64,000 nucleotides of DNA from Burkholderia sp. FERM BP-3421 (GTDB lineage: Bacteria; Pseudomonadota; Gammaproteobacteria; Burkholderiales; Burkholderiaceae): the NCBI RefSeq assembly GCF_028657905.1, contig NZ_CP117782.1, positions 1,426,001-1,490,000 of the forward strand, written 5' to 3'. Under the pieces are notes generated by a model that was given only the letters and a program-made list of their open reading frames with translations, searched no databases and was not told the origin of the DNA. Made by a program: the position numbers and the translations under genes. Positions 44,181 through 53,898 of this stretch are shown here, one piece after another (position 1 is the first letter of the stretch; every line of letters begins with the position of its first letter).

Positions 44181-47096
44181 TTACAAGGTACGCGCGACTT
44201 CCGTGACCTCGAAGACTTCGAATTGATCGCCTTCAACGATGTCGTTGAAATTCTTGATCGACATACCGCATTCGAAGCCCTGCTTCACTTCCTTCACATC
44301 GTCCTTGAAGCGCTTGAGCGAATCGAGCTCGCCCGTGAAGATGACGACGTTGTTGCGCAGCACGCGCACCGACGACGAGCGCTTGACCAGGCCGTCCGTG
44401 ACCATACAGCCGGCCACCGCGCCGATCTTCGGCACCTTGAACACCTGGCGCACCTCGACCATGCCCGTGACCGTCTCGCGCTTTTCCGGCGCCAGCATGC
44501 CCGACATCGCCGCCTTCACCTCATCCACGGCGTCGTAGATGATGTTGTAGTAGCGGATGTCGATGCCGTTCGACTCGGCGAGACGCCGCGCCTGTGCATC
44601 GGCGCGCGTGTTGAAGCCGATGATGACCGCCTTCGATGCCGTCGCGAGGTTGACGTCGCTTTCGCTGATGCCACCGACCGCGCTGTGGACGATCTGCACG
44701 CGCACTTCGCTCGTCGACAGCTTGACGAGCGACTGCACGAGCGCTTCCTGCGAGCCCTGCACGTCAGCCTTGATGATGAGGGGCAGGTTCTGCACCTCGC
44801 CCTCGCCCATCTGCTCGAGCATGCTTTCGAGCTTCGCGGCCTGCTGCTTCGCGAGCTTGACGTCGCGGAACTTGCCCTGGCGGAACAGCGCGATTTCGCG
44901 CGCCTTGCGCTCGTCCGGCAGCACGATGACTTCCTCGCCTGCGCCCGGCACTTCCGACAGACCCTGGATCTCGACCGGAATCGACGGGCCGGCTTCCTTG
45001 GTCGGCTTGCCGTTCTCATCGAGCATCGCACGGACCCGGCCGTAAGCGGTGCCCGCAAGCACGACGTCGCCGCGGTTCAGCGTACCGGACTGCACGAGGA
45101 TCGTCGCGACCGGCCCCTTGCCCTTGTCGAGCTTGGCTTCGATCACGATGCCCTTCGCCGGCGCCTCGACCGGCGCCTTCAGTTCGAGCACTTCGGCCTG
45201 CAGCAACACGTTCTCGAGCAGGTCGTCGATACCCGTGCCCGCCTTGGCGGACACCGGCACGAACGGCGAATCGCCACCGTATTCTTCCGGCACGACGCCT
45301 TCCGCGACCAGTTCCTGCTTCACGCGGTCCGGATTCGCTTCCGGCTTGTCGATCTTGTTGATCGCCACGACGATCGGCACGCCACCCGCCTTTGCGTGGG
45401 CAATGGCTTCCTTCGTCTGCGGCATCACGCCGTCGTCGGCCGCGACCACCAGGACCACGATGTCGGTTGCCTTCGCACCGCGGGCACGCATGGCCGTGAA
45501 GGCCTCGTGACCCGGCGTGTCGAGGAACGTGACGACGCCGCGCGGCGTCTCGACGTGGTAAGCGCCGATGTGCTGCGTGATCCCGCCCGCTTCACCGGCC
45601 GCCACCTTCGCGCGACGGATGTAGTCGAGCAGCGAGGTCTTGCCGTGGTCGACGTGGCCCATGACCGTGACGACCGGCGGACGCGGCAGTTGCTCCGCGT
45701 CGCTGCCCGTTTCGCCTTCGACCAGCAGCGCTTCCGGATCGTCCAGCTTCGCCGCGACCGCCCGGTGCCCCAGTTCCTCGACGATGATCATCGCCGTTTC
45801 CTGGTCCAGCACCTGGTTGATCGTGACCATCTGGCCGAGCTTCATCATGATCTTGATGACTTCCGACGCCTTCACCGACATCTTGTGCGCCAGGTCGGCG
45901 ACCGAGATGGTTTCCGGCACGTGCACTTCACGCACGATCGGCTCGGTCGGCGCCTGGAACGACGACCCGTTGTCCTGGTGCTTGCCGCGCCCCTTCGGGC
46001 CGCCGCGCCAGCCGCGGTCGACGCCGCCGCTCGAATCGCCGCGCGTCTTGATGCCGCGGCGCTTCGCCGCGTCGTCCTGCCAGCCGCCCTTGCCACCCGG
46101 CTTCTTGCGGTCGCCCGCGGGCGCCGTGGTGGTGGTCGCCGGCGCGGCCGCGCCGGCCGGCTTCTTCGCAGCAGCCGGACGCGCCGTCTCGCCAGCCGGC
46201 TTGGCCGGCTTGTGCAGCGTGCCCTTGGCCTCGGCGGCCTTCGGCGGCTCGGCCGGCTTCGGCGGCTCGGGCGCCTTCACCTGGGCCTTGCGCGGCGTAT
46301 TCATCATCTCGCGAATCGCGCGCGCTTCCGCCTCGGCGGCCTCGCGACGCTTGCGAATTTCTTCTTGTTCGGCGCGTGCCTTGTCCGCCGCCTCGCGGGC
46401 TGCGTCTTCGGCCTTCTTCGCCGCTTCGCGCTGCGCCGCGCGATCCGCGGCGGCGCGCTCGTCTTCCTGCGTCTGCACTTGTGCTTCCTTCGCCTGCTCT
46501 TCTTCCTTGGCGGCAGCAACCTGCTGCGCCACCTGCGCCACCTGAGCGGCTTCCGCAGCACGCTTCGCGGCTGCGTCTTCCTCGGCGCGGCGACGCTCGG
46601 CCTCGGCCGCCTCTTCCTTGGCCCGACGCTCGGCTTCCTCGCGTTCCAGGCGTTCCTGGCGCTCGCGCAGTTCCTGCGCCTGCTTCTCGAGCAGTTCCGC
46701 CTCGCGACGCGCCTCTTCTTCGCGACGCTTCAGATCCGCATCGGTTTCCGCATCCTGAGCCTGCTGATCGTGCTCGGCACCGGTCTCGCTCACGTCGTCA
46801 CGCTTGACGAACGTGCGCTTCTTGCGCACCTCGACCTGAATGGTGCGAGCCTTGCCCGTCGCGTCGGCCTGCTTGATCTCCGACGTATGCCGGCGGGTCA
46901 GCGTGATCTTGCGCTTGTCGCCATCGGTCGCGCCGTGCGATTTACGCAAATGATCGAGCAGACGCGCCTTGTCCGTCTCGGACAGCGCATCGTCTTCACT
47001 CGCTTTCTGGACGCCCGCTGCCTGCAGCTGTTCGAGCAGCACACCAGCAGGCATTTTCAGTTCCGCGGCAAATTGGGCTACGTTGTTACTCGCCAT
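44181..47096 (-). CDS. infB: Translation initiation factor IF-2
   Basis: A 971-residue IF-2 that brings initiator tRNA to the 30S subunit. The N-terminus MASNNVAQFAAELKMPAGVL starts the IF2-N domain, then a 300-residue highly charged linker rich in Glu/Ala/Arg (REEEARREAELLEKQAQEL-like), a second IF2-N domain about residue 390, and the G domain with G1 GHVDHGKTSLLD (from about G480), DTPGHEAFTAMRARGAKATD and NKIDKPEANP. Domains II-IV follow to the C-terminus (KNFNDIVEGDQFEVFEVTEV). Its length is typical of Burkholderia, where the linker is extended. It is 91 bp after nusA. Confidence 0.96.
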   Translation of the reverse strand: MASNNVAQFAAELKMPAGVLLEQLQAAGVQKASEDDALSETDKARLLDHLRKSHGATDGDKRKITLTRRHTSEIKQADATGKARTIQVEVRKKRTFVKRDDVSETGAEHDQQAQDAETDADLKRREEEARREAELLEKQAQELRERQERLEREEAERRAKEEAAEAERRRAEEDAAAKRAAEAAQVAQVAQQVAAAKEEEQAKEAQVQTQEDERAAADRAAQREAAKKAEDAAREAADKARAEQEEIRKRREAAEAEARAIREMMNTPRKAQVKAPEPPKPAEPPKAAEAKGTLHKPAKPAGETARPAAAKKPAGAAAPATTTTAPAGDRKKPGGKGGWQDDAAKRRGIKTRGDSSGGVDRGWRGGPKGRGKHQDNGSSFQAPTEPIVREVHVPETISVADLAHKMSVKASEVIKIMMKLGQMVTINQVLDQETAMIIVEELGHRAVAAKLDDPEALLVEGETGSDAEQLPRPPVVTVMGHVDHGKTSLLDYIRRAKVAAGEAGGITQHIGAYHVETPRGVVTFLDTPGHEAFTAMRARGAKATDIVVLVVAADDGVMPQTKEAIAHAKAGGVPIVVAINKIDKPEANPDRVKQELVAEGVVPEEYGGDSPFVPVSAKAGTGIDDLLENVLLQAEVLELKAPVEAPAKGIVIEAKLDKGKGPVATILVQSGTLNRGDVVLAGTAYGRVRAMLDENGKPTKEAGPSIPVEIQGLSEVPGAGEEVIVLPDERKAREIALFRQGKFRDVKLAKQQAAKLESMLEQMGEGEVQNLPLIIKADVQGSQEALVQSLVKLSTSEVRVQIVHSAVGGISESDVNLATASKAVIIGFNTRADAQARRLAESNGIDIRYYNIIYDAVDEVKAAMSGMLAPEKRETVTGMVEVRQVFKVPKIGAVAGCMVTDGLVKRSSSVRVLRNNVVIFTGELDSLKRFKDDVKEVKQGFECGMSIKNFNDIVEGDQFEVFEVTEVARTL

Positions 47097-47187
47097 TCAT
47101 TCCTCTTAGTGCAAGGACCGATTCCTTGCGGTTAGCATCGGGTCAGGCCTTCCGGCCGCCAGCAAATCAATGCGCCATGTTCATATC

Positions 47188-48663
47188 TCACTGAAACCAG
47201 TGTTCGCGCGCCTTCATGATCAGCGCCTTTGCAGCTTCTTCTTCCATCCCGGTCATCTCGACCAGTTCGTCGACAGCCAGCTCGGCGAGATCGTCACGCG
47301 TCTGCACGCCCTGCTCGGCCAGCTTCGTGAGCAGTTCCGGCGTGAGGCCATCGAGACTTTTCAGATCGAGCGCGGCGTTTTCGACTTTCTCTTCGTTTGC
47401 GATCGCCATCGTCAGCAGCGCATCGCGCGCGCGGTTGCGCAGCTCGTGGACGGTGTCTTCGTCGAAAGCCTCGATTTCGAGCATTTCGTTCAACGGCACG
47501 TAGGCGATCTCTTCGAGGCTCGTGAAGCCTTCGTCGATCAGGATGTCCGCGACTTCCTCGTCGACGTCGAGGCGCGCCATGAACAGGCCGCGCAGCGTGT
47601 CGCGCTCCTCGTTCTGCTTCAGCGCGGATTCGTCCGGCGTCATGATGTTGATCTGCCAGCCGGTCAGTTCGCTCGCGAGGCGCACGTTCTGACCGCTGCG
47701 GCCGATCGCGATGGCCTGTTCGTTTTCGTCGACGACGACATCCATCGAGTGCTTTTCTTCATCGACGACGATCGACTGGACCGCTGCCGGCGCGAGCGCG
47801 CCGATCACGAACTGGGCAGGATCCTCCGACCATAGCACGATGTCGATGTTTTCGCCACCAAGCTCATTGCGCACGGCCTGCACACGCGAACCGCGGATGC
47901 CGACGCAGGTGCCGATCGGATCGATGCGCTTGTCGTAGGCGACCACGCCGATCTTCGCGCGCACGCCCGAATCACGCGCGGCCGCCTTGATCTCCAGCAG
48001 CCCCTGCTCGATCTCGGGCACTTCCATCTCGAACAGCTTCATCAGGAATTCGGGCGCGGTGCGCGACAGCTCGATCTGCGGACCGCGTGCGGTGCGATCG
48101 ACCTTCGCGATATAGGCGCGCACGCGATCGCCGACCCGCAGGTTTTCCTTCGGAATCAGCTGGTCGCGGCGCAGCAGCGCCTCGACGCGGCCCGATTCGA
48201 CGATGAAATTGCCCTTGTCGAGCCGCTTGACCGTGCCGGTCATGATCTTCTCGCCGCGCTCGAGGTAGTCGTTCAGGATCTGCTCGCGCTCCGCGTCGCG
48301 CACCTTCTGCAGGATCACCTGCTTGGCGGCCTGCGCGCCGATCCGGCCGAATTCGATCGAGGGCACCGGTTGCTCGATGTACTCGCCGACTTCGACGTCG
48401 GGGTGGTCTTCACGCGCCTCGAACAGCAGGATCTCGCGGTCCGGCTCTTGCAGGCCGGCCTCATCGGGTACGACGAGCCAACGCCGGAAGGTTTCGTGTT
48501 CGCCGCTCTCACGATCGATCTGGACGCGGATTTCGGCGCCTTCGTCGAACAGCTTCTTGGATGCGGATGCGAGCGCCGCCTCGAGGGCGCCCAGCACCAC
48601 ATCCTTGTCGACGTTCTTCTCGCGCGCCAGCGCATCCACCAGCATCAACACTTCGCGACTCAT
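47188..48663 (-). CDS. nusA: Transcription termination/antitermination factor NusA
   Basis: A 491-residue RNA polymerase-associated factor. N-terminal domain (MSREVLMLVDALAREKNVDK), S1 domain (ERGEKIMTGTVKRLDKGNFI), KH domains with IDPIGTCVGIRGSRVQAVRN and AIAIGRSGQNVRLASELTGW, and two C-terminal acidic repeats ending in EEEAAKALIMKAREHWFQ. It overlaps the rimP stop by 4 bp (ATGA), so translation is coupled. Length is normal. Confidence 0.96.
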   Translation of the reverse strand: MSREVLMLVDALAREKNVDKDVVLGALEAALASASKKLFDEGAEIRVQIDRESGEHETFRRWLVVPDEAGLQEPDREILLFEAREDHPDVEVGEYIEQPVPSIEFGRIGAQAAKQVILQKVRDAEREQILNDYLERGEKIMTGTVKRLDKGNFIVESGRVEALLRRDQLIPKENLRVGDRVRAYIAKVDRTARGPQIELSRTAPEFLMKLFEMEVPEIEQGLLEIKAAARDSGVRAKIGVVAYDKRIDPIGTCVGIRGSRVQAVRNELGGENIDIVLWSEDPAQFVIGALAPAAVQSIVVDEEKHSMDVVVDENEQAIAIGRSGQNVRLASELTGWQINIMTPDESALKQNEERDTLRGLFMARLDVDEEVADILIDEGFTSLEEIAYVPLNEMLEIEAFDEDTVHELRNRARDALLTMAIANEEKVENAALDLKSLDGLTPELLTKLAEQGVQTRDDLAELAVDELVEMTGMEEEAAKALIMKAREHWFQ

Positions 48664-49121
48664 TGTTTGCGGCTCCTAAAATCAACGTGCGGAATCAGGC
48701 GGGCTTTGTCGATATCGGCCAGCGTGAAATCCAGCATGGCCGCCTCGCCCTTCTTCCTCTCAAATTCCAAACCGATCGTTTCGCCATTCGGCGCATGCAG
48801 GATGCCCCGGTAGGTCTTGCGGCCATCCAGCGGTTTCTTCAGGGTGATGACGATTTCGCTGCCCGCGAATCGTTCGAAATCAGTCAGCTTCTTCAACGGG
48901 CGGTCGAGTCCCGGGGACGAGACTTCGAGCCGTTCGTAATCGATGTTTTCGACCGTCAATACGTGCTGGAGCTGACGCGTGACCTTCTCGCAATCCTCGA
49001 TCGCGATGCCGGCGGGCTGATCGATGTAGACGCACAGCATGCCGCGCCCGGTGCGCTCGAGATCGACCAGCTCGTAACCGAGCCCGGTGACCGTGGTTTC
49101 TATCAGTTCCGTCAGTTGCAC
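48660..49121 (-). CDS. rimP: Ribosome maturation factor RimP
   Basis: A 153-residue protein needed for 30S maturation. Segments ETTVTGLGYELVDLERTGRG, LCVYIDQPAGIAIEDCEKVT and YERLEVSSPGLDRPLKKLTD are the RimP signature (V-S-S-P-G-L-D-R-P-L). First gene of the operon; nusA overlaps its stop. The operon promoter should lie in 49122-49220, but no convincing -35/-10 pair stands out. Confidence 0.95.
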   Translation of the reverse strand: MQLTELIETTVTGLGYELVDLERTGRGMLCVYIDQPAGIAIEDCEKVTRQLQHVLTVENIDYERLEVSSPGLDRPLKKLTDFERFAGSEIVITLKKPLDGRKTYRGILHAPNGETIGLEFERKKGEAAMLDFTLADIDKARLIPHVDFRSRKQ

Positions 49122-49220
49122 AGTGTCCTCTCAGGTGTTCGCGCCCGCCGTTCGCGATTCACCCGCAGACGCGCGCCTTAGCTGGCGCGGAAGCGCTACC
49201 CGAGATGCCTAACCGTTTCA

Positions 49221-49250
49221 GCAAAAAAAAATGGGCGGAACGCCCATCTT
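49221..49250 (-). terminator. Rho-independent terminator after rluB
   Basis: ATGGGCG, a 3-base loop GAA, CGCCCAT, then on the minus strand nine consecutive T. It is 173 bp past the rluB stop and 100 bp before rimP; the 172 bp between it and rluB contain no gene I can support. Confidence 0.75.
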
Positions 49251-49422
49251 CTTACCGTTGGTCGCACCTGAGCCGCACATCAAAAAACCCGCACGCCCAG
49301 CGACTTCGCGATTATAGCGTTTTTTGGCCCGAACGCAAAGCGGGAGCCCGCAAAACCCGCCTTGCGCGGCGATTTTGCGGGCCGTGGACGGGCTTTCGGC
49401 AACACCGGAACCCGCAACGGGT

Positions 49423-51225
49423 TCAGCGCCCGCGCGAGCGGTTGCGCGGCTGCTGCGCGCGCTGACCGCCGCGCCCGCCGCCCGCCGCATTGCCCTCGGC
49501 GCGGTTGCCGTTGCCGTTTGCGTTGCGGCCGCCGCCCTTGCCGGCAGCGCCGCGCTTGTTGCCGTTCGCACCGCCGTACGACATGCGATTGCCGTCGACG
49601 TCGCGGCCGCCCGCGCGGTTGCCGTTAGCGTTGCCGCCACCGTTGCCGTTGCCCGCCCGGTTGCCGAAGCCGCCGCCGTTGCCGCCACCATTACCCGAAC
49701 GGTTGCCGTAGCCGCCGCTGCCGCCATTGCCCGGGCGATTGCCGTAGCCGGCGCCGCTCGGCAGGCCGCCATAGCTGGCGCCCACGCCGAACGCGCTGCC
49801 CGCCGCGCCACGCCGGCCGCCGCCGCGTCGCGGCTGGTCGAGCTGGCCATGCGTCGTCAGCACCGGCTCGCGGTTGAGGAAGCCCATCGAGGTTTGCATC
49901 GGGTCCGGCTGACGACGCTCGGCCTGATCGGCGCCACCGCCCCGCTTCGCCTTGTCCTCGCTCGGCGCCTTCAGGCCGACCGAGGCCATCAGACGACGGA
50001 CTTCCGCCTCCTCCAGCTCCTCCCAGCGGCCGCGCTTCAGCCCGCGCGGCAACCCGATCGGACCGTGGCGCGTACGAATCAGGCGGCTCACCATCAGCCC
50101 GGCCGCCTCGAACATGCGTCGCACCTCGCGGTTGCGCCCTTCCGCCAGCGCCACGTGGTACCAGTGATTGGTGCCCTCGCCGCCGCCGTCACGGATGCGC
50201 AGGAAGTTCGCAGGACCGTCCTCCAGCTCGACGCCGTGCAGCAGCTTCTGGCGCATTCCTTCCGACAACTCGCCGACCACCCGCACCGCATACTCGCGCT
50301 CGACGCTGTAACGCGGGTGCATGAAGCGGTTCGCGAGATCGCCGGAGGTCGTCAGCATGAGCAGACCTTCGGTGTTGAAGTCGAGCCGGCCGACCGCCAG
50401 CCATTTCGCCGTCTTCATCGGCGGCAGGCGGTCGAACACCGACGCGCGCCCTTCCGGATCGGCGTGGCTCACGATCTCGCCCGTCGGCTTGTGATAGATC
50501 AGCACGCGCGGCGGCTTGTTCGGCAGCTTGCGCCTGACCGGCTTGCCGTTGATCCGCACCTGGTCGGTCGGCATGATGCGCTGGCCGATGTGAGCCGGCT
50601 CGCCGTTCACCGACACCCGGCCGGCCACGATCAGCTCTTCCATCTCGCGGCGCGAACCCATGCCGGCCTCCGCCAGCACCTTGTGCAGCTTCGGCGCGTC
50701 ATCGTCCGGCGCCAGCACACGCTTGCTGGCCTGACGACCGCGGCGCAGCATCGGCGCGTGCGCGCCGCCTTCCGCCTCGTTGTCGGCATCGAATGCCGGC
50801 GACGTCACGTAGGCGAACACATCGTCCTGGCCGGCCTCGCCCGCGGCGCCCTCGGCAGCCGCGGCGGCGCCCCGCTTGCCCTTGGGAGCAGCCTGCCCCT
50901 GGCGCGCAGCCCCTTCTCGCTTGCCGGCCGCCGGCTTGCGCGGCGCCTTGGCCGCGCCTTCCTTGCGCGGCGCCCGTGCGGGCGGCTGCGCCTCGTCGCC
51001 GGCTTCCGGCGCGTCGACCGCGCCTTCCGCGCCGTCGCCGGTCTTCGATTTGGCCGCCGCCCGGCGGCGTGCGATCAGGCTGCGCGGACCGCGCCGCAGG
51101 CCGCGGCGCGGGCGTTGCTCGTCGCCGCCGGCGTCCTGAGCCTGCTGCTCGGGCGCTCCGTCGGCCCGCGCCGCCTGAACGGCATGCGCGGATTCAGACG
51201 CATCAGTGTCGTGGGTATCTGTCAA
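49423..51225 (-). CDS. rluB: 23S rRNA pseudouridine synthase RluB with long low-complexity ends
   Basis: A 600-residue protein; the catalytic core is only residues about 165-405. The core has an S4 RNA-binding domain (LHKVLAEAGMGSRREMEELI) and the RluB/E/F/RsuA synthase domain with catalytic GRLDFNTEGLLMLT (D282), RFMHPRYSVEREYAVRV, and EGRNREVRRMFEAAGLMVSR. It makes pseudouridine in 23S rRNA helix 93 (position 2605 in E. coli). An acidic then Lys/Ala-rich N-terminal extension of 160 residues and a C-terminal tail of about 170 residues of Gly/Asn/Arg repeats (GYGNRPGNGGSGGYGNRSGN-like) are much longer than in E. coli RluB. Such tails are seen in other Burkholderia RluB proteins and probably bind RNA or phase-separate; that is inference. 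Confidence 0.92.
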   Translation of the reverse strand: MTDTHDTDASESAHAVQAARADGAPEQQAQDAGGDEQRPRRGLRRGPRSLIARRRAAAKSKTGDGAEGAVDAPEAGDEAQPPARAPRKEGAAKAPRKPAAGKREGAARQGQAAPKGKRGAAAAAEGAAGEAGQDDVFAYVTSPAFDADNEAEGGAHAPMLRRGRQASKRVLAPDDDAPKLHKVLAEAGMGSRREMEELIVAGRVSVNGEPAHIGQRIMPTDQVRINGKPVRRKLPNKPPRVLIYHKPTGEIVSHADPEGRASVFDRLPPMKTAKWLAVGRLDFNTEGLLMLTTSGDLANRFMHPRYSVEREYAVRVVGELSEGMRQKLLHGVELEDGPANFLRIRDGGGEGTNHWYHVALAEGRNREVRRMFEAAGLMVSRLIRTRHGPIGLPRGLKRGRWEELEEAEVRRLMASVGLKAPSEDKAKRGGGADQAERRQPDPMQTSMGFLNREPVLTTHGQLDQPRRGGGRRGAAGSAFGVGASYGGLPSGAGYGNRPGNGGSGGYGNRSGNGGGNGGGFGNRAGNGNGGGNANGNRAGGRDVDGNRMSYGGANGNKRGAAGKGGGRNANGNGNRAEGNAAGGGRGGQRAQQPRNRSRGR

Positions 51226-51283
51226 AACAACCTCAAAGTGTCAGGTCTCGCGCCCGTCGCGGGCGCGGCATGGGTTCGCCGCC

Positions 51284-52276
51284 TCAGGCGCGGCGCTGCG
51301 CGGGTTCTGCTTCGTCCGGCGGCTCGCTCGCGGGGGTCGCTTCGCTTGCGCTGCGCACAGCATCGGCGAGACTGTCGGGGGTATCCTCCAACGTCTCCGG
51401 CTGCGCCCGGTCCGGACCGGCGTCATGCGGGATGCCACCGATCGCGCCGCGGTCTTCCTCCGCCGCCTGTCCGGACGCCGCTTCGGCGACATCCGGTGCG
51501 CGGTTTGCTGCTTCCGGCGCCTGCCGGTCTGGATCGACCGGGACGCCGGGGTGTTCTTCCTCGCTCGCATCGGCGACGGCTTCCGACATCGCCTCCGATC
51601 CGGCCGGCGCCTCCGCGTCGGGCCCGCCTTCCGGCAATCCGCTTGCGGCGCTCGGCACGTCGGCCGCCGGTTCGCCGTCCGGCGCGGGCTCGACCGCATC
51701 GGCCTGCGCTCCATCCGCGAAATCGATCGACTGCTGCGCGAGCAAGCTGGCCTCGAGATGCGCCGCGGGCTCCTCGAGCGCAGGCAGTTCGTCCAGCGCC
51801 TTCAGCCCGAGATCGTCGAGAAACTGCTTGGTGGTCGCGTACAGCGCCGGGCGCCCCGGTACGTCGCGATGACCGATCACCTCGATCCAGCCGCGATCCT
51901 CGAGTTGCTTCACGACCTGCGTATTCACGGTCACGCCGCGAATTTCCTCGATATCGCCGCGCGTCACCGGCTGCCGGTACGCGATGATCGCAAGCGTCTC
52001 CAGCACCGCGCGCGAATACTTCGGCGGTTTTTCAGGATGCAGGCGGTCGAGATACGTGCGCATCGCGGGCTTGCTCTGAAAGCGCCACCCCGATGCGAGG
52101 CCGACAAGCTCGACGCCCCGCCCGGACCATTCCTGTTTTAGATCTTCGATCAATGTTCGGACTGTATCGGCCGACACGCTGTCGGCAAAGAGCTTGCGCA
52201 GATCGCCGAGCTTCAGCGGCTCCTGTGCGCAGATCAAAGCAGTCTCGAGGACGATCTTCGCCTCTTGGGTATTCAT
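51284..52276 (-). CDS. scpB: Chromosome segregation/condensation protein ScpB
   Basis: A 330-residue winged-helix protein that joins the SMC-ScpA condensin. The first 185 residues are the conserved ScpB fold: MNTQEAKIVLETALICAQEP, VELVGLASGWRFQSKPAMRT, YSRAVLETLAIIAYRQPVTR and GDIEEIRGVTVNTQVVKQLE, then GHRDVPGRPALYATTKQFLD. The final 145 residues are an acidic, Ala/Pro/Glu-rich disordered tail absent from most ScpB proteins. It lies 58 bp upstream of rluB on the same strand, a common pairing. No scpA is in the window. Confidence 0.93.
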   Translation of the reverse strand: MNTQEAKIVLETALICAQEPLKLGDLRKLFADSVSADTVRTLIEDLKQEWSGRGVELVGLASGWRFQSKPAMRTYLDRLHPEKPPKYSRAVLETLAIIAYRQPVTRGDIEEIRGVTVNTQVVKQLEDRGWIEVIGHRDVPGRPALYATTKQFLDDLGLKALDELPALEEPAAHLEASLLAQQSIDFADGAQADAVEPAPDGEPAADVPSAASGLPEGGPDAEAPAGSEAMSEAVADASEEEHPGVPVDPDRQAPEAANRAPDVAEAASGQAAEEDRGAIGGIPHDAGPDRAQPETLEDTPDSLADAVRSASEATPASEPPDEAEPAQRRA

Positions 52277-52595
52277 GCAGCTAGGCCAGACCCTGTGGTC
52301 AAACGAACCGGATCAATAAAAACAGACGAATAGGAACAGAAGACGCGCTCGCCCGATTCTGATCGGTCATATTGATGGGAGCACGAACCGGGGGTGGCGA
52401 AACGACGACCTTCAAGCCTGACCCAAACCGGACGGAACAGCGCGAAGCCATGATGGAATCGCGTGACTGAACGCCATCTTACGCAAAATCGCGCAGTGCG
52501 TAAAGATCATGTGCATAGGTCAAAAGACAGGCCGGAACGTCGGCGCGGCGGGCGGGCCGCGCCCGGCCGCCGCCCGCGCCCCGCGCGATGCCGCA
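52277..52595. other. Intergenic region between LysR gene and scpB
   Basis: A 319-bp stretch with no supported gene. It should hold the scpB promoter. The middle part (52300-52370) is AT-richer with no clear -35/-10 pair. The first 90 bp downstream of the LysR stop show no terminator hairpin with a T run. Confidence 0.4.
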
Positions 52596-53498
52596 TCAGT
52601 CGAGCTCCTCCGAACGCGGCGGCATGTCCTTCACCAGCCCCCAGATCGCCTCGGCCGCGGGCGACAACGAGCGGTCGCGCCGCCGCACCAGCTCGACCGT
52701 GCGCTCCGCGCGCGGCGTGAGCGGCCGCGCGACGAGCGACGAACCGGCCGGCAGCGGCAGCGAAAGCCACGGCAGCACGCTGACGCCGACCCCCGCCTCG
52801 ACCAGTCCGAACACCGTCGCGGAATGCCCCAATTCCTGTACCACCGGCGCGGCCACCCGGTGGGCCGCGAGCGCCGCGTCGATCAGCGGCCGGCTTCCGG
52901 ATGCGTAATCGAGCAGCACCAGCCGCTCTCCGTCGAGCGCGGTCCAGGGCACGCTGTCGCGGGCCGCGAGCGGATGGTCGGCGCGCGCGACCAGGCAAAA
53001 CGAATCGGTCATCAACGGCTCGCACACCACCTCGCCGACGGCGAGCGGCCCGATCACCACGCCGAAATCCACCTCCCCCGACTTCACTTTGTGGAGCACG
53101 TCGCTCTGCACATCATCACGCAACCCGAGCGTGACGAACGGAAACTGCCGCTCGCATGCGGCCACGACCCGCGGCATCAGGCGGCACGCGATCGTCGGGC
53201 TCGCGGCGACGATCACCCGGCCACGACGCTGCTCGCCGATCTCCCGGATCTCCCGCAGCGCGTCGTCGAGATCCACGAGCAGGCGCGACACGCTCGCGAT
53301 CAGATTCGAGCCGACGTCGGTCAACTGCACGTCGCGCGTCGTCCGGTCGATCAGCTTGAGCCCGATCTCTCCCTCGAGTTCGCGCACGCAGCGGCTGACC
53401 GCGGACTGGGTCAGACCGATCTCGTCCCCCGCCCGGCTGAAGCTCCTGAGCCGCGCCACGGCGATGAACACCCGCAACTGCCGAAGGGTGATATTCAT
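52596..53498 (-). CDS. LysR family transcriptional regulator
   Basis: A 300-residue LTTR. The N-terminal helix-turn-helix is MNITLRQLRVFIAVARLRSF, SRAGDEIGLTQSAVSRCVRE and LEGEIGLKLIDRTTRDVQLT. The C-terminal two-lobed effector-binding domain contains GRVIVAASPTIACRLMPRVV and VDFGVVIGPLAVGEVVCEPL. No divergent structural gene lies within 400 bp, so the target is not evident; the nearest plus-strand gene is a transposase-domain protein. A 6-bp inverted repeat at 53530 may be its autoregulatory site. Confidence 0.9.
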   Translation of the reverse strand: MNITLRQLRVFIAVARLRSFSRAGDEIGLTQSAVSRCVRELEGEIGLKLIDRTTRDVQLTDVGSNLIASVSRLLVDLDDALREIREIGEQRRGRVIVAASPTIACRLMPRVVAACERQFPFVTLGLRDDVQSDVLHKVKSGEVDFGVVIGPLAVGEVVCEPLMTDSFCLVARADHPLAARDSVPWTALDGERLVLLDYASGSRPLIDAALAAHRVAAPVVQELGHSATVFGLVEAGVGVSVLPWLSLPLPAGSSLVARPLTPRAERTVELVRRRDRSLSPAAEAIWGLVKDMPPRSEELD

Positions 53499-53898
53499 TG
53501 GCTAACCTCATCAATCCGATTCATCCATGCGCAATTCTATTGCGTCCCGCCGCCATCCTGCACGCATGTCTCGCTGCGGTGCAGCAGGTCCCGCCACGCA
53601 CGCAGCTCGGGCCCTATTGCACAAGATTGGTGATTCTCCTTATTTGCGCGATGGTCATTTTGGCGTCTTATACGCCCCTAGCTGACATAGCAGTCGGCCC
53701 GCTGCCAAGCGGCTTTTGAGGTAGTGGTCACAGACGTGGCACGCTTCGTGCATTAGCTGGCGTACAGGGTCGCGGGCATCGTGCGGCAATCGCTGCGCGA
53801 CGCGCTCGGCACCCCCACCCGGCACCCGCCATCCCGGGTGCTTGAAGAGTGCGCGGCGCAGGGCAGCGCACCGGAGTTAGCTTCGCTGAGGTGAGGAC
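53499..53898. other. Intergenic region between LysR and DUF4096 genes
   Basis: A 400-bp region with no supported gene; a 73-codon open frame at 53498-53719 lacks a ribosome site and family features. It holds the inverted repeat at 53530, a weak hairpin CCGCT-GCCA-AGCGG followed by CTTTT at 53699-53717, and the upstream region of the DUF4096 gene. Confidence 0.4.
53530..53544. promoter_or_regulatory. Inverted repeat upstream of the LysR gene
   Basis: CGCAAT-TCT-ATTGCG, perfect 6-bp arms around 3 bases, 32 bp upstream of the LysR start codon. Position and symmetry suit an LTTR autoregulatory site, though the central spacing is shorter than the usual T-N11-A box. Confidence 0.35.

Noticed and set aside
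44223..47135. A 970-codon plus-strand open frame opposite infB
   Set aside because: Mirror frame of infB; no ribosome site or family features.
53498..53719. A 73-codon plus-strand open frame downstream of the LysR start
   Set aside because: No ribosome site, overlaps a likely regulatory inverted repeat, ends in a weak hairpin; no family features.
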